64,000 nucleotides of DNA from positions 22,212,698 to 22,276,697 of the forward strand of contig NC_068360.1 of the NCBI RefSeq assembly GCF_020536995.1, in the 5' to 3' direction. The stretch is from Dreissena polymorpha. Taxonomy: Eukaryota > Mollusca > Bivalvia > Myida > Dreissenidae. Both the position numbers and the translations under genes were made by a program. The notes below the pieces were generated by a model, which ran no database searches, was not told where the DNA came from, and worked only from the letters and a program-made list of their open reading frames with translations. Below are positions 1-12,900 of the stretch, one piece after another (the first letter of the stretch is position 1; each line of letters opens with the position of its first letter).

Positions 1-344
1 ATAGAGTTTGGTTAGAATCTATGACTATCTTGGATGAAAGACTGAACATGTTTGAATATTAATGAGTTTACTTCGTATGATCCGTCTTTTACACCGAAAA
101 GAAGTAGTTGCAAAGTTATGGGTTGGAAACTGAACAGATTGTCAAAAAGGATAACTCTTTTTTTCTGTATAAATGGGGCAAATGAAGAAAAAGTGATGCG
201 TATCTTCAATCGCACCACATTGACAATATGGACGTTGAACAATGTTTTTCGCGTACAAATGTTCATTTAGACTGCTACAATGCATTCGTAAGCGCGCGTG
301 TAGAACATTACACGTCCGCTCTCCATCGTAGTAATGCTGGGGAA
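1..344. other. Left-edge sequence, nothing recognised
   Basis: I see no gene, known repeat or RNA here. Short overlapping open frames exist on both strands but none has a recognisable motif, codon pattern or splice context. The segment borders the 3' end of the LINE that starts at 345, and some of its last bases may be that element's 3' untranslated tail. Confidence 0.4.
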
Positions 345-2300
345 TTATTTTTTATCTTTATTAAGATTTGCTCCAAAAGCAGAGAGAGAAGGAGCTGTTC
401 TTACCGATTCCGGTAGATTGTTCCATAAGTTGATAGTTGATGGTAGGAAAGATCGTGTAAAAAGTTGTGATTTGCATTGAATGCTGCGAATATTGTTAGA
501 ATTACGAAGAGGATACGCCGATCTTTCACTCACGCTAGAGGGGATCAGTGTGCACAAATATGGGGGTGATAGTGAATTATACATTTTATAGAAGAGGGTA
601 AGTTTATGTTTTGTTCTCCTATTTGTTAATGGTTCGAGAGCAGTTTCATTATATAGGTTTTGCAAAGATGCCAAACGTGTTCCCCCGCTGACTATCCTTG
701 CTGCTTCCTGTTGAATCTTTTCAAGTTCTATTTCTTCTTGTGTATTTATGTTATCCCAGACTATATCAGTGTATTCAAGAATTGGTCTAATAAATAGTGT
801 GTATATCGAAAGAAAGGACTTTCTATCGAGCGTAAACTTAAACGTTCGCATTAGATTGATTCTAAGCCATGCTTTTTCTTGATTGACTCAATATGGTAAT
901 GCCAGGAACATGTATCAGAAAAAGTTAAGCCTAGATGCTTGTGAGACGAAACCTCAGTGATTATGCAGTCGTTGAGAAAAAGATGCGGATAAATTGGGCG
1001 GTTGATTTTTCTAGATATAACTAAGGATTCGGTTTTGGATGGATTGAAGGTATCCAACCACTTATCAGTCCAGGAATTAATTTTTGCAAGATCAGAGTTA
1101 AGATAATAAGCCGCATCAACAGGGTTGTCGACGATGATATATAGCGTGGTGTCGTCTGCAAATAGGCGAATTGGACAGTGAATTTCTCGTACAAAGTCAT
1201 TGACATAAATAAAAAAGAGGAGGTGCCATAATATAGACCCTTGAGGGACACCAGCTTTAATGGTTAATGGGTCAGATTGGCAGCCAGAGATTACAACACA
1301 CTGGGTCCTCTTATGTAGGTAGTCTTTTAACCAAGATAGAAGATTGCCCGAGATACCACTTAGTCGGAGCTTGTGAATAAGTCCCTCAGGCCATACTCTG
1401 TCAAAGGCCTTAGAAATGTCGCAAAAAACGGCTCGAACCTCTTTACCTTCGTCAAGGGCTTTACAAAAGGTGTGACATACAGAGACTAGTTGGTTGACAG
1501 TGGAATCTTTTGGAATGAAGCCTGATTGAAATGGGGTTATAAATTCAATAGACCTTAAATGGTTAAAAATATATTTGTGAAGAATTCTCTCGAGACATTT
1601 ACTTAAAACACTTAAAAGGAAGATCGGTTTATAATGTCCAACATCCTGAGGATCAGACGTTTTGTGAAGTGCACAAACAATTGCTTCATTCCAGCTACGT
1701 GGGACCCAACCATTACTGATAGAAAAATTGAATAGATTTTGTAGTGGACCTGCAGATGCAATTTGTTTTAGGACTTTACTATTTATTTGGTCTGGACCTG
1801 ATGCCTTTCCCGTTTTCATAATTTTTATGGAATCCAAGACATCTTGAAGGGAAATAATGAGATCTTCAAAGACGGGGCAATCTTTCTCTTGGAAATGTAA
1901 GTTGTCCAAATGCGTACTGGGTGTAGTTAAAGTAGATTGAGATTGGAAGAAGGAATTAAGAATATTCACTTTATCAAGGGGTGACTGATATATGGTACCA
2001 TTATGAATTAAGGGAGGAAATTCGTTGTGTGAGGTGTTTTTATTTGTGATTTTTTAAAATTATTATCCAGAAGTCGGATGATGAGTTTTGATTTTCACGT
2101 AATAGTTTAGCGAGATTATCAAAGTGAACTTTTTTCGCTGATCTGACAAGATTATTAACAATATTACGTTGTTGGCGAAATATGTGCCAATGTCGGTCTA
2201 AATTTGTAGCCTTTGCCTTTTTGTATGCTCGTTTGCGGCGGCGGATTTCCTTGTGAATATTATTATGTAAACATGGAGGATCAGCTGTTTTTATTGTAAC
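345..2300 (-). pseudogene. Broken LINE reverse transcriptase ORF
   Basis: Reverse transcriptase of the LINE above, read on the minus strand. Recognisable RT motifs are GKASGPDQI, FQSGFIPKDS, FCDISKAFDRVW, GVPQGSI and the catalytic FADDT box. The frame is broken at least twice. One change is an extra base in the T5 run at 873-877, which separates the RT core (851-1969) from its C-terminal domain (345-851). Another lies in the A-rich stretch near 2053-2060. The usual residues after GVPQGSI (normally LGPLLF) are replaced by WHLLFF, another sign of decay. The copy is not expected to be active. Confidence 0.85.
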
Positions 2301-2345
2301 TATTTTGTTTGGAATTGTATTTTCGATATACGCGTTGGTACATTA
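345..2345 (-). mobile_element. 5'-truncated non-LTR retrotransposon (Jockey/CR1 group)
   Basis: This is the 3' part of a LINE read right to left. It keeps the linker that precedes the reverse transcriptase (an ADPPCLH-like motif followed by a basic RRRKRAYKK stretch at about 2220-2280), the RT domain, and the RT-distal domain with its NLWNNLPESVR signature near the C-terminus. The endonuclease domain is absent, so the copy is 5' truncated. Upstream it meets array DNA at about 2345. No clear poly(A) or target duplication was found at the 3' end, so the lower boundary is set by the stop codon at 345. The clade is judged from motif style alone. Confidence 0.85.
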
Positions 2346-3066
2346 TTCTTATAGGGTATAAGTTTACGACCGGGTCTTTGTATGAATACATTTCAAAATC
2401 GAATCTTCATGCAAGATACTTATATATATTTGTGGTACAATCCTCGACATCGCATAGAAAACCAAATTCAGCACATTAAATAAATAATTCAAATCAATCC
2501 ACAGCAATGGGTTCTAATGGTGAAACATAATTATGCCGGAAGTTAAATTCATATTTTAAAAACAGAAATTTAACACCCTTTATTAGCTCCGCCCAAATGC
2601 TAGTTAGTTTTTCGGCTATTCAAAGCATATTTCATTAACGGAAGTTGTTTCAGGCATCTTATTATCACAGACTATTCCGTTATAACTATTGATCTATGAA
2701 AAACAACGCTAATAGCTTTAACTAGTAACTTCAAATACATTAATATTGTGTTTTTTTCTGTACTATTAAAAGGCAATTGCCAATACTCCTGTGGCAGGTG
2801 GATACATAGATATGTTAACATGAGTTACAAAATCCAAAATACAGTACTATGTTTTATTATATTAATCAAATCAGAACATTGTTTTATTATGTATTGTACT
2901 CAAACACACTAGCTGGTTTACGTTTATCAATTCAACTCTGATGCTACTAGTAATTAAAATTACATTGATATAAACCAGATGGACTCATATAATTTTGAAA
3001 ATAGAAGAATGGTTTGTGCACTTATGAAAGTTTGAAATAAATTTACTTTTTATTAATGCAGTTATA
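2346..3066 (-). repeat. Inverted copy of the array unit (left arm of large inverted repeat)
   Basis: This is the reverse complement of blocks also found at about 20530-21210 and, in part, at 3300-3780. It contains the core block (about 2560-2720), the cytosine-rich telling motif CGACCGGGTCTTTG at about 2367, and the stretch ending at TTATAACTTAAC (3065). The arm from about 2600 to 3066 pairs with 3300-3775, with a spacer of about 235 bp, so the DNA can fold into a long imperfect hairpin. No coding potential was seen. Confidence 0.7.
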
Positions 3067-4104
3067 ACTTAACAAAATATTTTAATTTTGTTCAAGGTGA
3101 CTAGCGCACTACTTTAATGAAATGAGACAATAATAAGACAGTTTGTCAACAAATACAAATAACGATGAATATCAATGTAATTAGTTAACATTTAATTTAG
3201 TCAAGTGTTTTCAAACAACTCACCGGTACAAAAAACTGCCTTATAAGTAAGCTTTTAAATAACATATTTACAGAAACGATAAGCAAATTACAATTTTTTT
3301 TTAAGTTATAACTGCATTATTAAAAAGTAAATGTATTCAAATATTCATAAGTGCACCAACCATTCTTCTATTATTAAATAATATGAGTCCATCTGGTTTA
3401 CATCAATGCAATTCTAATTACTAGTAGCATCAATGTTAGGTTGATAAACATAAACCTGTTAGTGTGTTTGAGTGCAATACATAATGAAAACAATGTTCTG
3501 ATTTGATTTATATAATAAAACATGATACTTTCGTTTGGATTATGTAACTCATGTTAACGTATCAATGTATTCAGGTGCCACATGAGTATTGACAATTGCA
3601 TTTTAATAGTACGAAAAAACACAATATTAATATATTTGAAGTTAAAAGTTTAAGCTATAAGTGTTGATTTTCATAGATCAATAGTTCTCGTGGGATAGTC
3701 GGTGATAATAACATGCCTGAAACAACTGCCGTTAATGAAATCTTCTGTGAATAGTCGAACAACTAATTGCGTAAATATACCGTTTTATGTAATACGGCTT
3801 TTATTGCTATTCTAAGAAGAAGATGAGTGTACTGCACGAGTCTCAAGGAAATATTCAAATACAAGAAGTGTTTCGTTGGAAATAAATATAGAATCTGTAT
3901 GTCAAACCAATGATACAGTTAAACGATCTATCCTGAAACGATTACACGATCTATCAAGAAACGATTACAGTAAATCTTACATATATGTAACAATTACTTT
4001 AAAATCATACTGTTTACGAAATATCACTTAATCCTATTCTCTTTAGGCAACATTTCAATAATTGGAACCAGATGTCAATGTAAACATTAAACAACGCCCT
4101 TGAG

Positions 4105-4205
4105 GCATTCGTTGTTGCATGCAAGGTTAAGCATCTCTCTTAATGTCCCTCTGTTGCATTCAAAGTCGCCTTCTTGAACATTGCGAAATATGGAATCGCA
4201 AAAAA
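4105..4205 (-). pseudogene. Exon W, copy 1 (unknown host gene fragment)
   Basis: On the minus strand this reads as an open stretch IFRNVQEGDFECNRGTLREM followed by LNLACNNECLKG, then a stop. Copies lie at 21900-22010 (minus) and 32670-32775 (plus); those two are preceded by a good splice acceptor, TTGTGTTTTAG, which is eroded here. Protein-level similarity is clear across the three copies. I do not recognise the family. The RG-x-L-x-x-M pattern loosely resembles the DXO/RAI1 decapping nucleases, but that is too weak to name the gene. Low confidence that any copy is expressed. Confidence 0.35.
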
Positions 4206-6002
4206 AACGATTTTATATGACTGGTATAAAGAATGCAATAAGTTTATAAAATTGACAACAGACGTGACAATTAGATTATACAAATTACAACAAAACATGA
4301 CAGGGGGGCTATAATCAATATTAACTTAACCGCTGACAGAAGTATTACTCGATTTTCAAATGCGTTTCGTTTTAATAAATACGTCTAATCAGGCGGAGTC
4401 TAATTAGATTTCAACAAAGTATTTTTGGAATGTTATTTTCATTTTGAAAAAAATATTTGCAACTAAACATATGCTACAGACTGCGAAAATAAGACCAACA
4501 AAACGAGTTTTATAGTAAATGCAAGATTCATGAGTTTGACGATGCGATTGTGAAAACAAGTTTTTTAAAAATTACGACATTAAATTCTTTGTGCATTGGT
4601 TTCTGCAGCAAAACTCAATTATCATCCGGATATGGATATAGGATTATTTTGAAAATAGTTTCCAAAACGTGCATTTCTGAGGAATTTATGAATATTAAAT
4701 CCTCATCCAAAAGCTCGCTTTTCGATACCCATAACATATTAAAGTAAATTTGCGGCATTTTCGAACAAAACTGAATACTCACACAAACGATAATCAAATG
4801 TGTGCCTATTAAATAATTACCACATTTTTCTGTGACATTATGAATTAAAAAGTGAATACAATACTTCCATGACTTCCATGAATACATTACATATTCATCT
4901 GTTTTTTAATTAATATGGCCTGCGTCAATCTGGTTTATAGAAATGCAATAAACAGCACTAGTTGCATCATCTTAGGACTGGTAACCCTAAACCTGACAAT
5001 ATTTTTTAGTACTATCACAATTACAGAAAAATATACTATAAATGTTATCATTTTATAACTTTAATTGATCAGAATATTTCCTTTTGGATTCTGTAACTCA
5101 AGTTTACATATTAATGTCACCACATATCATGACGTTATGGAAATGGTCATATTATAGCCTGAACAATGGTACGGATGCTGAATAAATTAAAGTTAATATT
5201 AAAATAAAATTAATTTTTTTCTTTCAGAGATAAGCAGTTCTTTTCCGTGGAATGGTCGGGGATACTAAAATGCCGGAAACATCAGCCGATAATGAAATCT
5301 TCTGTTAATATCCAAACAACTAAATCGCATCTGGAAGGAGCTAATGAAGGGTGTTCATTTTCAGTTTTTATAATATGAAATTAACTTCCAGTATAATTAT
5401 GTTTCAGCATTAGTGCCTGCTGTGGATTGATTTTAATCTTATATTTTCTTTGCTGAGGTTTGTTTTATATGCAATGTCGAGGATTTTAGCACAAATATCC
5501 AATTATCGTTTAGTGTTTTTGTGTGAAAGTCTTATCTCTAATGTATTCACATAAAGGCCCGGTCGTGAACTTATACTCGAGCAATATTATTTTAACATAT
5601 AAAACCTATTTACCAACGGATACATGTTTACATCTTTATACAAATAAATATGTTAATGGATATATATCTGCTGTCATCATGTTTCATTATTGACATCGTA
5701 TAAGTGTCATTCAAGGCTATCTACTGCCTAAATACATCAAAGTGAAGACATGCATATGATGACAGTTCGTCAATGGATACAATTATACCTGATCATCAAT
5801 GTAATAAGTTCATATGTATTTTCTGTTTTCATCAAAAACGGCAAACGGAAAACTTTGCAAAACCGAAATGTCTCACACTTATGTACCCTTTTACTACGCC
5901 TCTTTAAGATACAGTATGCGTTAAAAGTTTTTTCTTAATGATTATGGTTGCTTACAAAATGCGTTTTTTTTTCTATCAAATTTATTAGCAACGTTTGTCT
6001 GC

Positions 6003-6080
6003 CATGGGAGTTTTGCATTATCCCGTGGGATTTTCGTTTTCCAATAGGATTTTTCCTTTTTTCCAATGGGATTATTCTAA
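6003..6080. repeat. Short degenerate tandem repeat (GGGATTTTT-like)
   Basis: Three to four imperfect copies of a motif close to CAATGGGATTTTT occur with spacing of about 20-25 bp. No function is evident. It is not seen at the matching position of unit 4, so it is probably a local expansion. Confidence 0.4.
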
Positions 6081-8382
6081 ATTTTTGAATCGAATTTTCA
6101 AATAGCTTTTACACGTTTTAAAAGGCTTAGTTATCGGTTTTAAGAATTGAAAAGTATATGTGCTGATTTGCGTTCAAATTTCTTTGATATATAAAATGCC
6201 ATGTTTTAATATGCAAAAAAATCCCCAAATATCCATGGTAAAGGCTATTTTGAACAAAACAATTGTAATGAAAGAAATGGAAATACTATATAACAACCAT
6301 CAATAGATGAGCACAAATAATCATAATATGAATTTCTTAAACTAAAGGTACATATGTTTTCGAAATAAAGGTTTTGCTTAGTTTTCCGATTGCCATTTAT
6401 ACTGACCTGCATACTGAACTTTTGGAATAAAACTTGACTCGAACAATTAGCTCATTAAATATACATGTAATTCTTTATTGATGAGACATATCTCCAAAGG
6501 GCAGTATAAATCAACACATTATCTATTGTGAATACAACTATGGTTTTCAATAACTAGCGAATATGGTCAGCAACATTACAAAACCCATAATAAGCAGTTA
6601 ATGAAAAGTAGAAATATGACAATGTGCAAAAAATAATTGAATATAGAAACTATAAACTACATTTGTTTTGTTGCAACTGGTGGAAATAACATTACGACAA
6701 ACAGTAACAATATTGTATTTTTCATTAAAAAGAAAGGTCACATAAAAATGTGTGAACTATTTTATTGCGTTTATTAAGATGTCTGGTGCCAGTGCTAGCA
6801 ATGACACGTGTAAGTGGACGCACATTTATTTATATTTAATATTTATTAAATAAGCAATACATAAATCTTGTAAATATTTTCCCCTTCAATATGTTTGTAA
6901 GTCTTCTATGGAACACTTCTACAAGATAATGACGCAGGAACCGGACATTTTGATAATTACGAGAAATGTCTTGGACTTAAAGCAATTTGCGTAATTTAAT
7001 CACACTTATTACGTAGTCACATTCAATCTCGTTCATTCAAGAGCAAGCACAAGTTCAACCATAACTGCGTATGTTTGTTTAAGTATACGGTGCTTAACTG
7101 AAAAAAAAACTGCTCTATCAACAAATAAGTTTGAAGTATGAAACAAGTCGCAGTCGATTTCACAATATAATATATGTATCGTGTTTCTGTCAACTCTCAG
7201 CTTGCAATTTAGAAGAATAGATGTTAGACAATTATATAATAACATACTGCCCTTAAAGGTATTTGAATGTGTAACGCAGTCAATCTGATAATTAGGTTTA
7301 TTAGTTTTCGTCTCATTCTAATTGTCGTGAAGGTAACAATTCATTCTGCTATTTTGTATTAATCTGGCATTGTGTATTAGTAAAGTTACAGAAAAATAGA
7401 AAAATAATGTTCTTATTTGATTAATTCAATTGAACAGAATATTTCTTTTGGATTCTGTAACTCAAGTTTACATATTTATATCAAATCCCCCTGCAGGATT
7501 GGCAAGGGTCATATAATAGCATGACAAATTGCAAGGATGCTTCATACATAACGTGTCGTAGACATCGGACAATATTCTAAGGTGCATCAAGTTCACGCAG
7601 GAAGTTCAGGAATTGTGGTATACATATGAAAGACAACAACAACTAAAATGAGGCAGAGAACACGCTTTCATATAAAGAATTTAAAAAAACAAATAATAAT
7701 TAAAGCAATTAAACTATTAATAACGGCGATACAATATTTGTTCAGGTTTCAACAATTTTGACGATCAGTGACGAGTAGACTATACACCAGACAATAAAAA
7801 GTAGACAATCACTAACAATATTTATAAAATCCACTACAAAGATTCTCAAATGAATTTAAAAAATACAAAATATATATTTTAACAAAGCTAAACATAATAC
7901 CAAAGCGACAGTCTATAATTTATAAAGGTCTCTAGTTAAATATTTGTATTATGTTTTTGTTTTGTAACATCTAATATAACATAATATGTTTGACCAATGA
8001 AATAATAATAAACTAAAGCCAATAAATATTTAAAAAATAATAATTTACAGAACCAACATGTAGATTAAAAATAATTGGACTAAAAACATTGCGAAAGTGT
8101 TCACGTTTTTTAGTCGAAATACATTTCCCGTCATTGCATACATCGTCAAGGTCTTGAATAAAGCGAAACGGAAATGACTGTGTCAGGCGCAGAAATACCC
8201 GTCCGTAGATATTTATAAGAGTACATGGTGCGATGAGAAAATAACATTCAAATAATACATCTGAAATTAAATATTTAAATGATTATAACTTCTAGAAAAA
8301 CGAGGTGTTTTTCACAGCATGCACTTTTAAATGCCTAAAGCGTTGCTTAATAACCCTAATTGTGTTTTTGTTCCATTAATAA

Positions 8383-8635
8383 GAGTCCCGTTCTGGGAAA
8401 CTGGGCATAATGCATGTGCGTAAAGTGTCGTCCCAGATTAGCAGTCCGAACAGGCTAATCAGGGACGACACGTTCTGCCTAAATTGGATTTTCGCTAAGA
8501 AGATACTTCATTTAAACGAAAAATGTCATAAAGCGGAAAGTGTTGTCCCAGAGTAGCCTGTGCGGACTTCACAGGCTAATCTGGGACGACACTTTACGCA
8601 CAGGCATTAAGCCCAGTTTTCTCAGATCGCGGCTC
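8383..8635. mobile_element. Foldback MITE, copy 1
   Basis: A 253-bp palindromic element. The left end (GAGTCCCGTTCTGGGAAACT) is close to the reverse complement of the right end, and long inner arms repeat a motif like AAGTGTCGTCCCAGATTAGC in both orientations. It sits in array unit 1, and the matching place in unit 4 (about 43838) lacks it, which fixes the ends and suggests an ATAA target duplication. It has no coding capacity. Related foldback repeats are abundant in heterodont bivalves (from memory). Confidence 0.8.
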
Positions 8636-9616
8636 ATAAGAATCTAACCGAGCAGAACTGTATTAAATGTCAGCAGATTATTTTGGGAAATGTTAATGTT
8701 TAATTTAATGGGGAATACTACATCGCACGAAAGATTTGTAAAAGAAGAAAAATATACCGAAAATACAAATATAAATTTGCAGGCTTGGAACGCAATGCAA
8801 CCGAAAAACAAGTTTGGGGCAATTGTTATAAAGTTGCAATTAATATCACTGTTTGCAGCTTTTGTTAATAGTTTTTTTAACCATTATTCAATTATCACAA
8901 CTGTATAGAGGCCTGAAATTTCGAATATGCTGTCCGTCAAGTGATAATTGTGAGAAGAATTTAAATACTTTTCATTCTATGCATAAATATGAGAACTGTG
9001 CTCATTTAAAAAGCCAAAATACAACGTTGAATACTTTTATGTTTCATTAAATTATGCTTGTTTTTCTTTTCAAAAATAATAACCATGTTTTTCAGAGGAA
9101 ATATTACATAAAACGTTAGAAAAAACACTTGCAAAAACGCACAAACCGTATGTCCAATAATAAATCTCGCATGGGACCGTTTTATGTAAGTCAGTTCAAT
9201 AAAGTATACTTGGACTATCAACTTGGAAATTATAACACTGATAGTGATAACTTTAACTTGCAACATGGTTTACAAATAACATTTTCTGACTTCAATAATT
9301 GTATTTAACGGAATGTTTCGTTTTCTGCCACTCATGTTAACATTTAATGGTTTCACATGCCATGGAAAACTGAAGATATAATGAAGATTGAAGAATTCGG
9401 TAATAAAAACAAGGAAGTTTAATAAATGTGCCGTAAATTCAAAAGCAATTTATTTATTTTTCTTCCCAAGATCAATAACTATTGTCGGTGGAACACTTGG
9501 GGATACTAACATGCATCAAAAGAGCCGGTAATGAAATCTGCTGTGAAAGCATAACAGCTGAATTGCATCGGGAGGGAGCAAACGAAGGATTTTAATTTTC
9601 TGTCTTTGAAATATCA

Positions 9617-9628
9617 TTTTTACTTCTA
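9617..9628. repeat. Target site duplication, LINE 3' side
   Basis: TTTTTACTTCTA, identical to 17159-17170. The two copies flank the Tx1/L1-like LINE. The uninterrupted version in unit 2 (about 24505) reads on directly into the sequence found after 17170. Confidence 0.9.
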
Positions 9629-9648
9629 TTTTTTTTTTTTTTTTTTTT
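9629..9648 (-). other. LINE poly(A) tail
   Basis: An unbroken run of 20 T on the plus strand is a poly(A) tail on the minus strand. It is preceded by AATAAA (minus strand, about 9649-9655). This marks target-primed reverse transcription and fixes the 3' end of the LINE. Confidence 0.9.
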
Positions 9649-9972
9649 ATTCAATATCATACATACAATGTAAACATGTATATGATCATACAACATAGTG
9701 ATTGTACAAAGCAATAAAGTTCAGACATGTTATACAAGATATGCTTATATATATTTATTTTTTTAGAGAGAAAAGAAAAGAACAACAGAGGAATAGTTAT
9801 GAAAAATGATGAGTTGTATAAAGTCGGACGAAAGCATACTGGACTTGTGTGTTTTGTTGTATATTCACAATGATCTTGTCAGATTGGAAAAAAAAATAAA
9901 AAATAAATAAACAAAACTATTTTAGAGAGATAAACTTACATTAGAGTGAAATGTATATAAGTGGACAAAACA

Positions 9973-12900
9973 TTATGAGAATTTTATCCGATTCCATTTT
10001 TGTTCAAAGATTTGTAATGTGTCATTACTGAGGGCTATTTCTTTCTCAATCTGTATTTTTAGTTTAAGACTATGGACAAAACAATTAAAATTTGGAACTT
10101 GTTTTTTGTACTTCATGTTTAAGATAAAATATTTCATCAATATAACCATAAAATTCACAATATTATTACAGTCTATTGATTTCAATGAGTTAATTCCGAA
10201 ACTTACATTTAAGAATGATAGTTTAACGTTTAGTTGATGTTGTTCAAGAAAGGATATTTATTGATTCCAAATAGGCTGGATGTGTTTGCACTCCCAAAAA
10301 AGATGTTCTATAGTTTCAATGTTTTCACTGCAGAAGTCACACAGATTTGAGTTAGATAATTTGCATTTAAAGAGATATTTATTTGTAGCTATAATTCTAT
10401 GGATGTATTTATATTGAAAATTTCTCAGTGTGCTTTCAATAGTTGCTTTATATGGCATGGTAAATATGTGTTTCCAATTAAGCTCATTTTCTCCAAAAAG
10501 GACTTGCCATTTATTTTGGATTTTGGAGTTTTCTGTAGGGTTTTTAATTTGTAGTGTGTTGAATATTTTATTTGTTTTGTTTTTTCTTCCAAGTATGTTT
10601 TCTACAAATGTTGTTTGAGTACATGGTGTATTATTTGTATTGATTTCAGATTTAATATGTATGGGTATGCTTTTGATTAGTGTGTAGTACTTCAGAAAAT
10701 TATCTGAAGGTATTCCGTATATGTAGCATATATTATCAAAAGAGTAGAACTCCTTAATTCTGTAGTCATATAATTGGTCGACATATTTAATGCTTCGTTC
10801 AAACCAGTCTTTATAGAAAAACGTCTTATTGTTTGAAGTTATGTTTTTATTGTTCCATAAAATTGTTTTACTGCTGGTTTGGGTTTCTAAGTTATGAGTG
10901 ACATCACTCCATGCTGATAGAACATCAGAAAGAAATATGTTTTCGTTTGCAATTTCTTGTAAGATAGTATTGCTGATGTTACATTCAAAGAGTAAGGAGT
11001 CACCATATTTTTTTTAGGATTTTCTGGTAGAATAATTTCCATTTACTCGTATTGGTATTATCTAGGTATCGTTTAACCCAGCTGCATTTGACTGCATTCA
11101 AGAATGAGTCAATGTTCGTTAATTGGATACCTCCATTTTCTACAGATTGAATTAACTGAGTTCTTTTTATTTTATCAGGCTTACCGTCCCATATGAAATT
11201 AAATATTGCTGATTTTATATCGTTAATAACATCATTTGGTGGATTTGGGAGAACTGTTAATACATATATTAATTTAGGAAGTGCAAACGTTTTCAATACT
11301 GTGTTTTTTCCGATTAGTGTAAGTTTACGATGATGCCATGATTTTAAGCAGTTTTTAAAATTCTGTAATTTAGGTAGTATGTTTTTAAGAACTGTATCCT
11401 TTTCATTATTTGTGAATGTAATTCCTAACGTTGAGGCTTCATCGGATGTCCAATTAAATTTCATTTCTTTTGTATATTGAACATTACTGTGTTTTAATTT
11501 ACCTACTCGTAGCACAGTACATTTACTTTTGTTTAGTTTAAGACCCGATGTCATTCCGTAAAGGGTTAGCGACTCTATAAGGTTATGGAAAGAATCGTAA
11601 TTGTTATTTAAAAAATAAGTTGCATCGTCAGCAAATAGGGATTGTTTGATTTTTTCGTCAGGTTCTAGTGATATGCCTTTTATGTGTTTATTTGATTGGA
11701 TGTGATGTGATAGATACTCGATGCAAATAATAAATAGCGATGATGAGAGTGGACATCCTTGTCGAACCCCTCGTTCGATGTTAAAACTGTTTGAAAAGAA
11801 GCCATTGTTAATGATTATACTGTTAATATCGGTATAGAATAGTTTGACCCATTGAATGAGACTTTCACCAAAGTTCATATTTTCTAAGCAAGAGAACATA
11901 AATGAATTATCAAGCGAATCGAATGCCTTTTCAAAGTCTGCAAAGAATATTAGACCAGGATTATTTGAATTGTTGAAATAGTTTATGCATTCTTGGATAA
12001 GACGAACGTTTTCACCAATGTAACGTCCTTTTATGAAACCAGATTGAGATTTTGAAATGATTGATGGTAATATTTTTTTTATTCTGTTTGCTATACTTTT
12101 AGTTGCAATTTTATAATCATTGTTTAGTAAACTAATCGGGCGCCAGTTTGATAAGGATTCTAAGTTTTTTCCAGGTTTTGGAATGAGTGATATAATACCT
12201 TGTTTTTGTAGCGTAGTTAAGTTTTCGTTGTTAAATGAATAGTTAAGTGAAATAATTAGATGTGTTTTTATATCATTCCAGAATATTTTATAAAATTCGA
12301 TTGTGATGCCATCAGATCCTGGGCTTTTGTTATTTTGCATTTCTTTTAGGGCTAATCCACATTCACATTCATTAAGCAATCCGTCGCACAGTTCTTTTTC
12401 CTCCTGGTTTAAAGCGTGATGTGTATTTTTAAAAAGGGTGTTATTTTCAACATTTTTTCGTTTATAGAGGGTTTCGAAAAATAAACGTTGTTCTTCTAGT
12501 ATTTGAGTTCTGTTTGTTATATCTTTGCCATTGACTACTAATTTGTGTACAGTTTTTTGTTCACTTTTACGTTTTTCAATGTTTGCGCAATATTTTGTAT
12601 TTTTTTCATTGTGTTCAACATGCTGTGCACGCGCTCTTAGTATTATTCCATTGAGATGTGTATGATAGATTCCATCTAATATTTGTTTTTTTAATGTTAT
12701 TTCATTTTCAATGTCGGTGGTATCATTTGTGTTTGTTTGATGCAAATGTTTTTCAAGTGTTTCAATGGTTTTGATTGTTTCAGATTCAAGTTTGCGTGTT
12801 TCTTTTTGTTTAAATGATGTGTATCTAATTGTTGTGTAACGTATATTTCCTTTTATTACTTCCCATAAGGTGTTTGGGTTTGCATCTTTATTATTTTGAA

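Larger units (their letters stand above)
3240..9628 (+). repeat. Array unit 1, left part
   Basis: Direct copy of the array unit, without convincing genes of its own. In order it holds the right arm of the hairpin (3300-3775), a core block (about 3660-3780), exon W (minus strand, about 4105-4205), a block at 4500-4740 recurring near 20000, 22320, 26390 and 51350, a second core block (5220-5370), a long stretch matching unit 4 (6350-8380 against 41600-43850), and a third core block (9470-9600). Collinearity with units 2 and 4 is broken only by identifiable insertions. The unit continues after the LINE, at 17171. Confidence 0.65.

Noticed and set aside
4615-4887. Paired open frames at 4615-4887 and 22447-22779 as a conserved gene
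   Set aside because: They are alike only because the array unit is duplicated; lengths and frames differ by indels and no splice or protein motif supports them.
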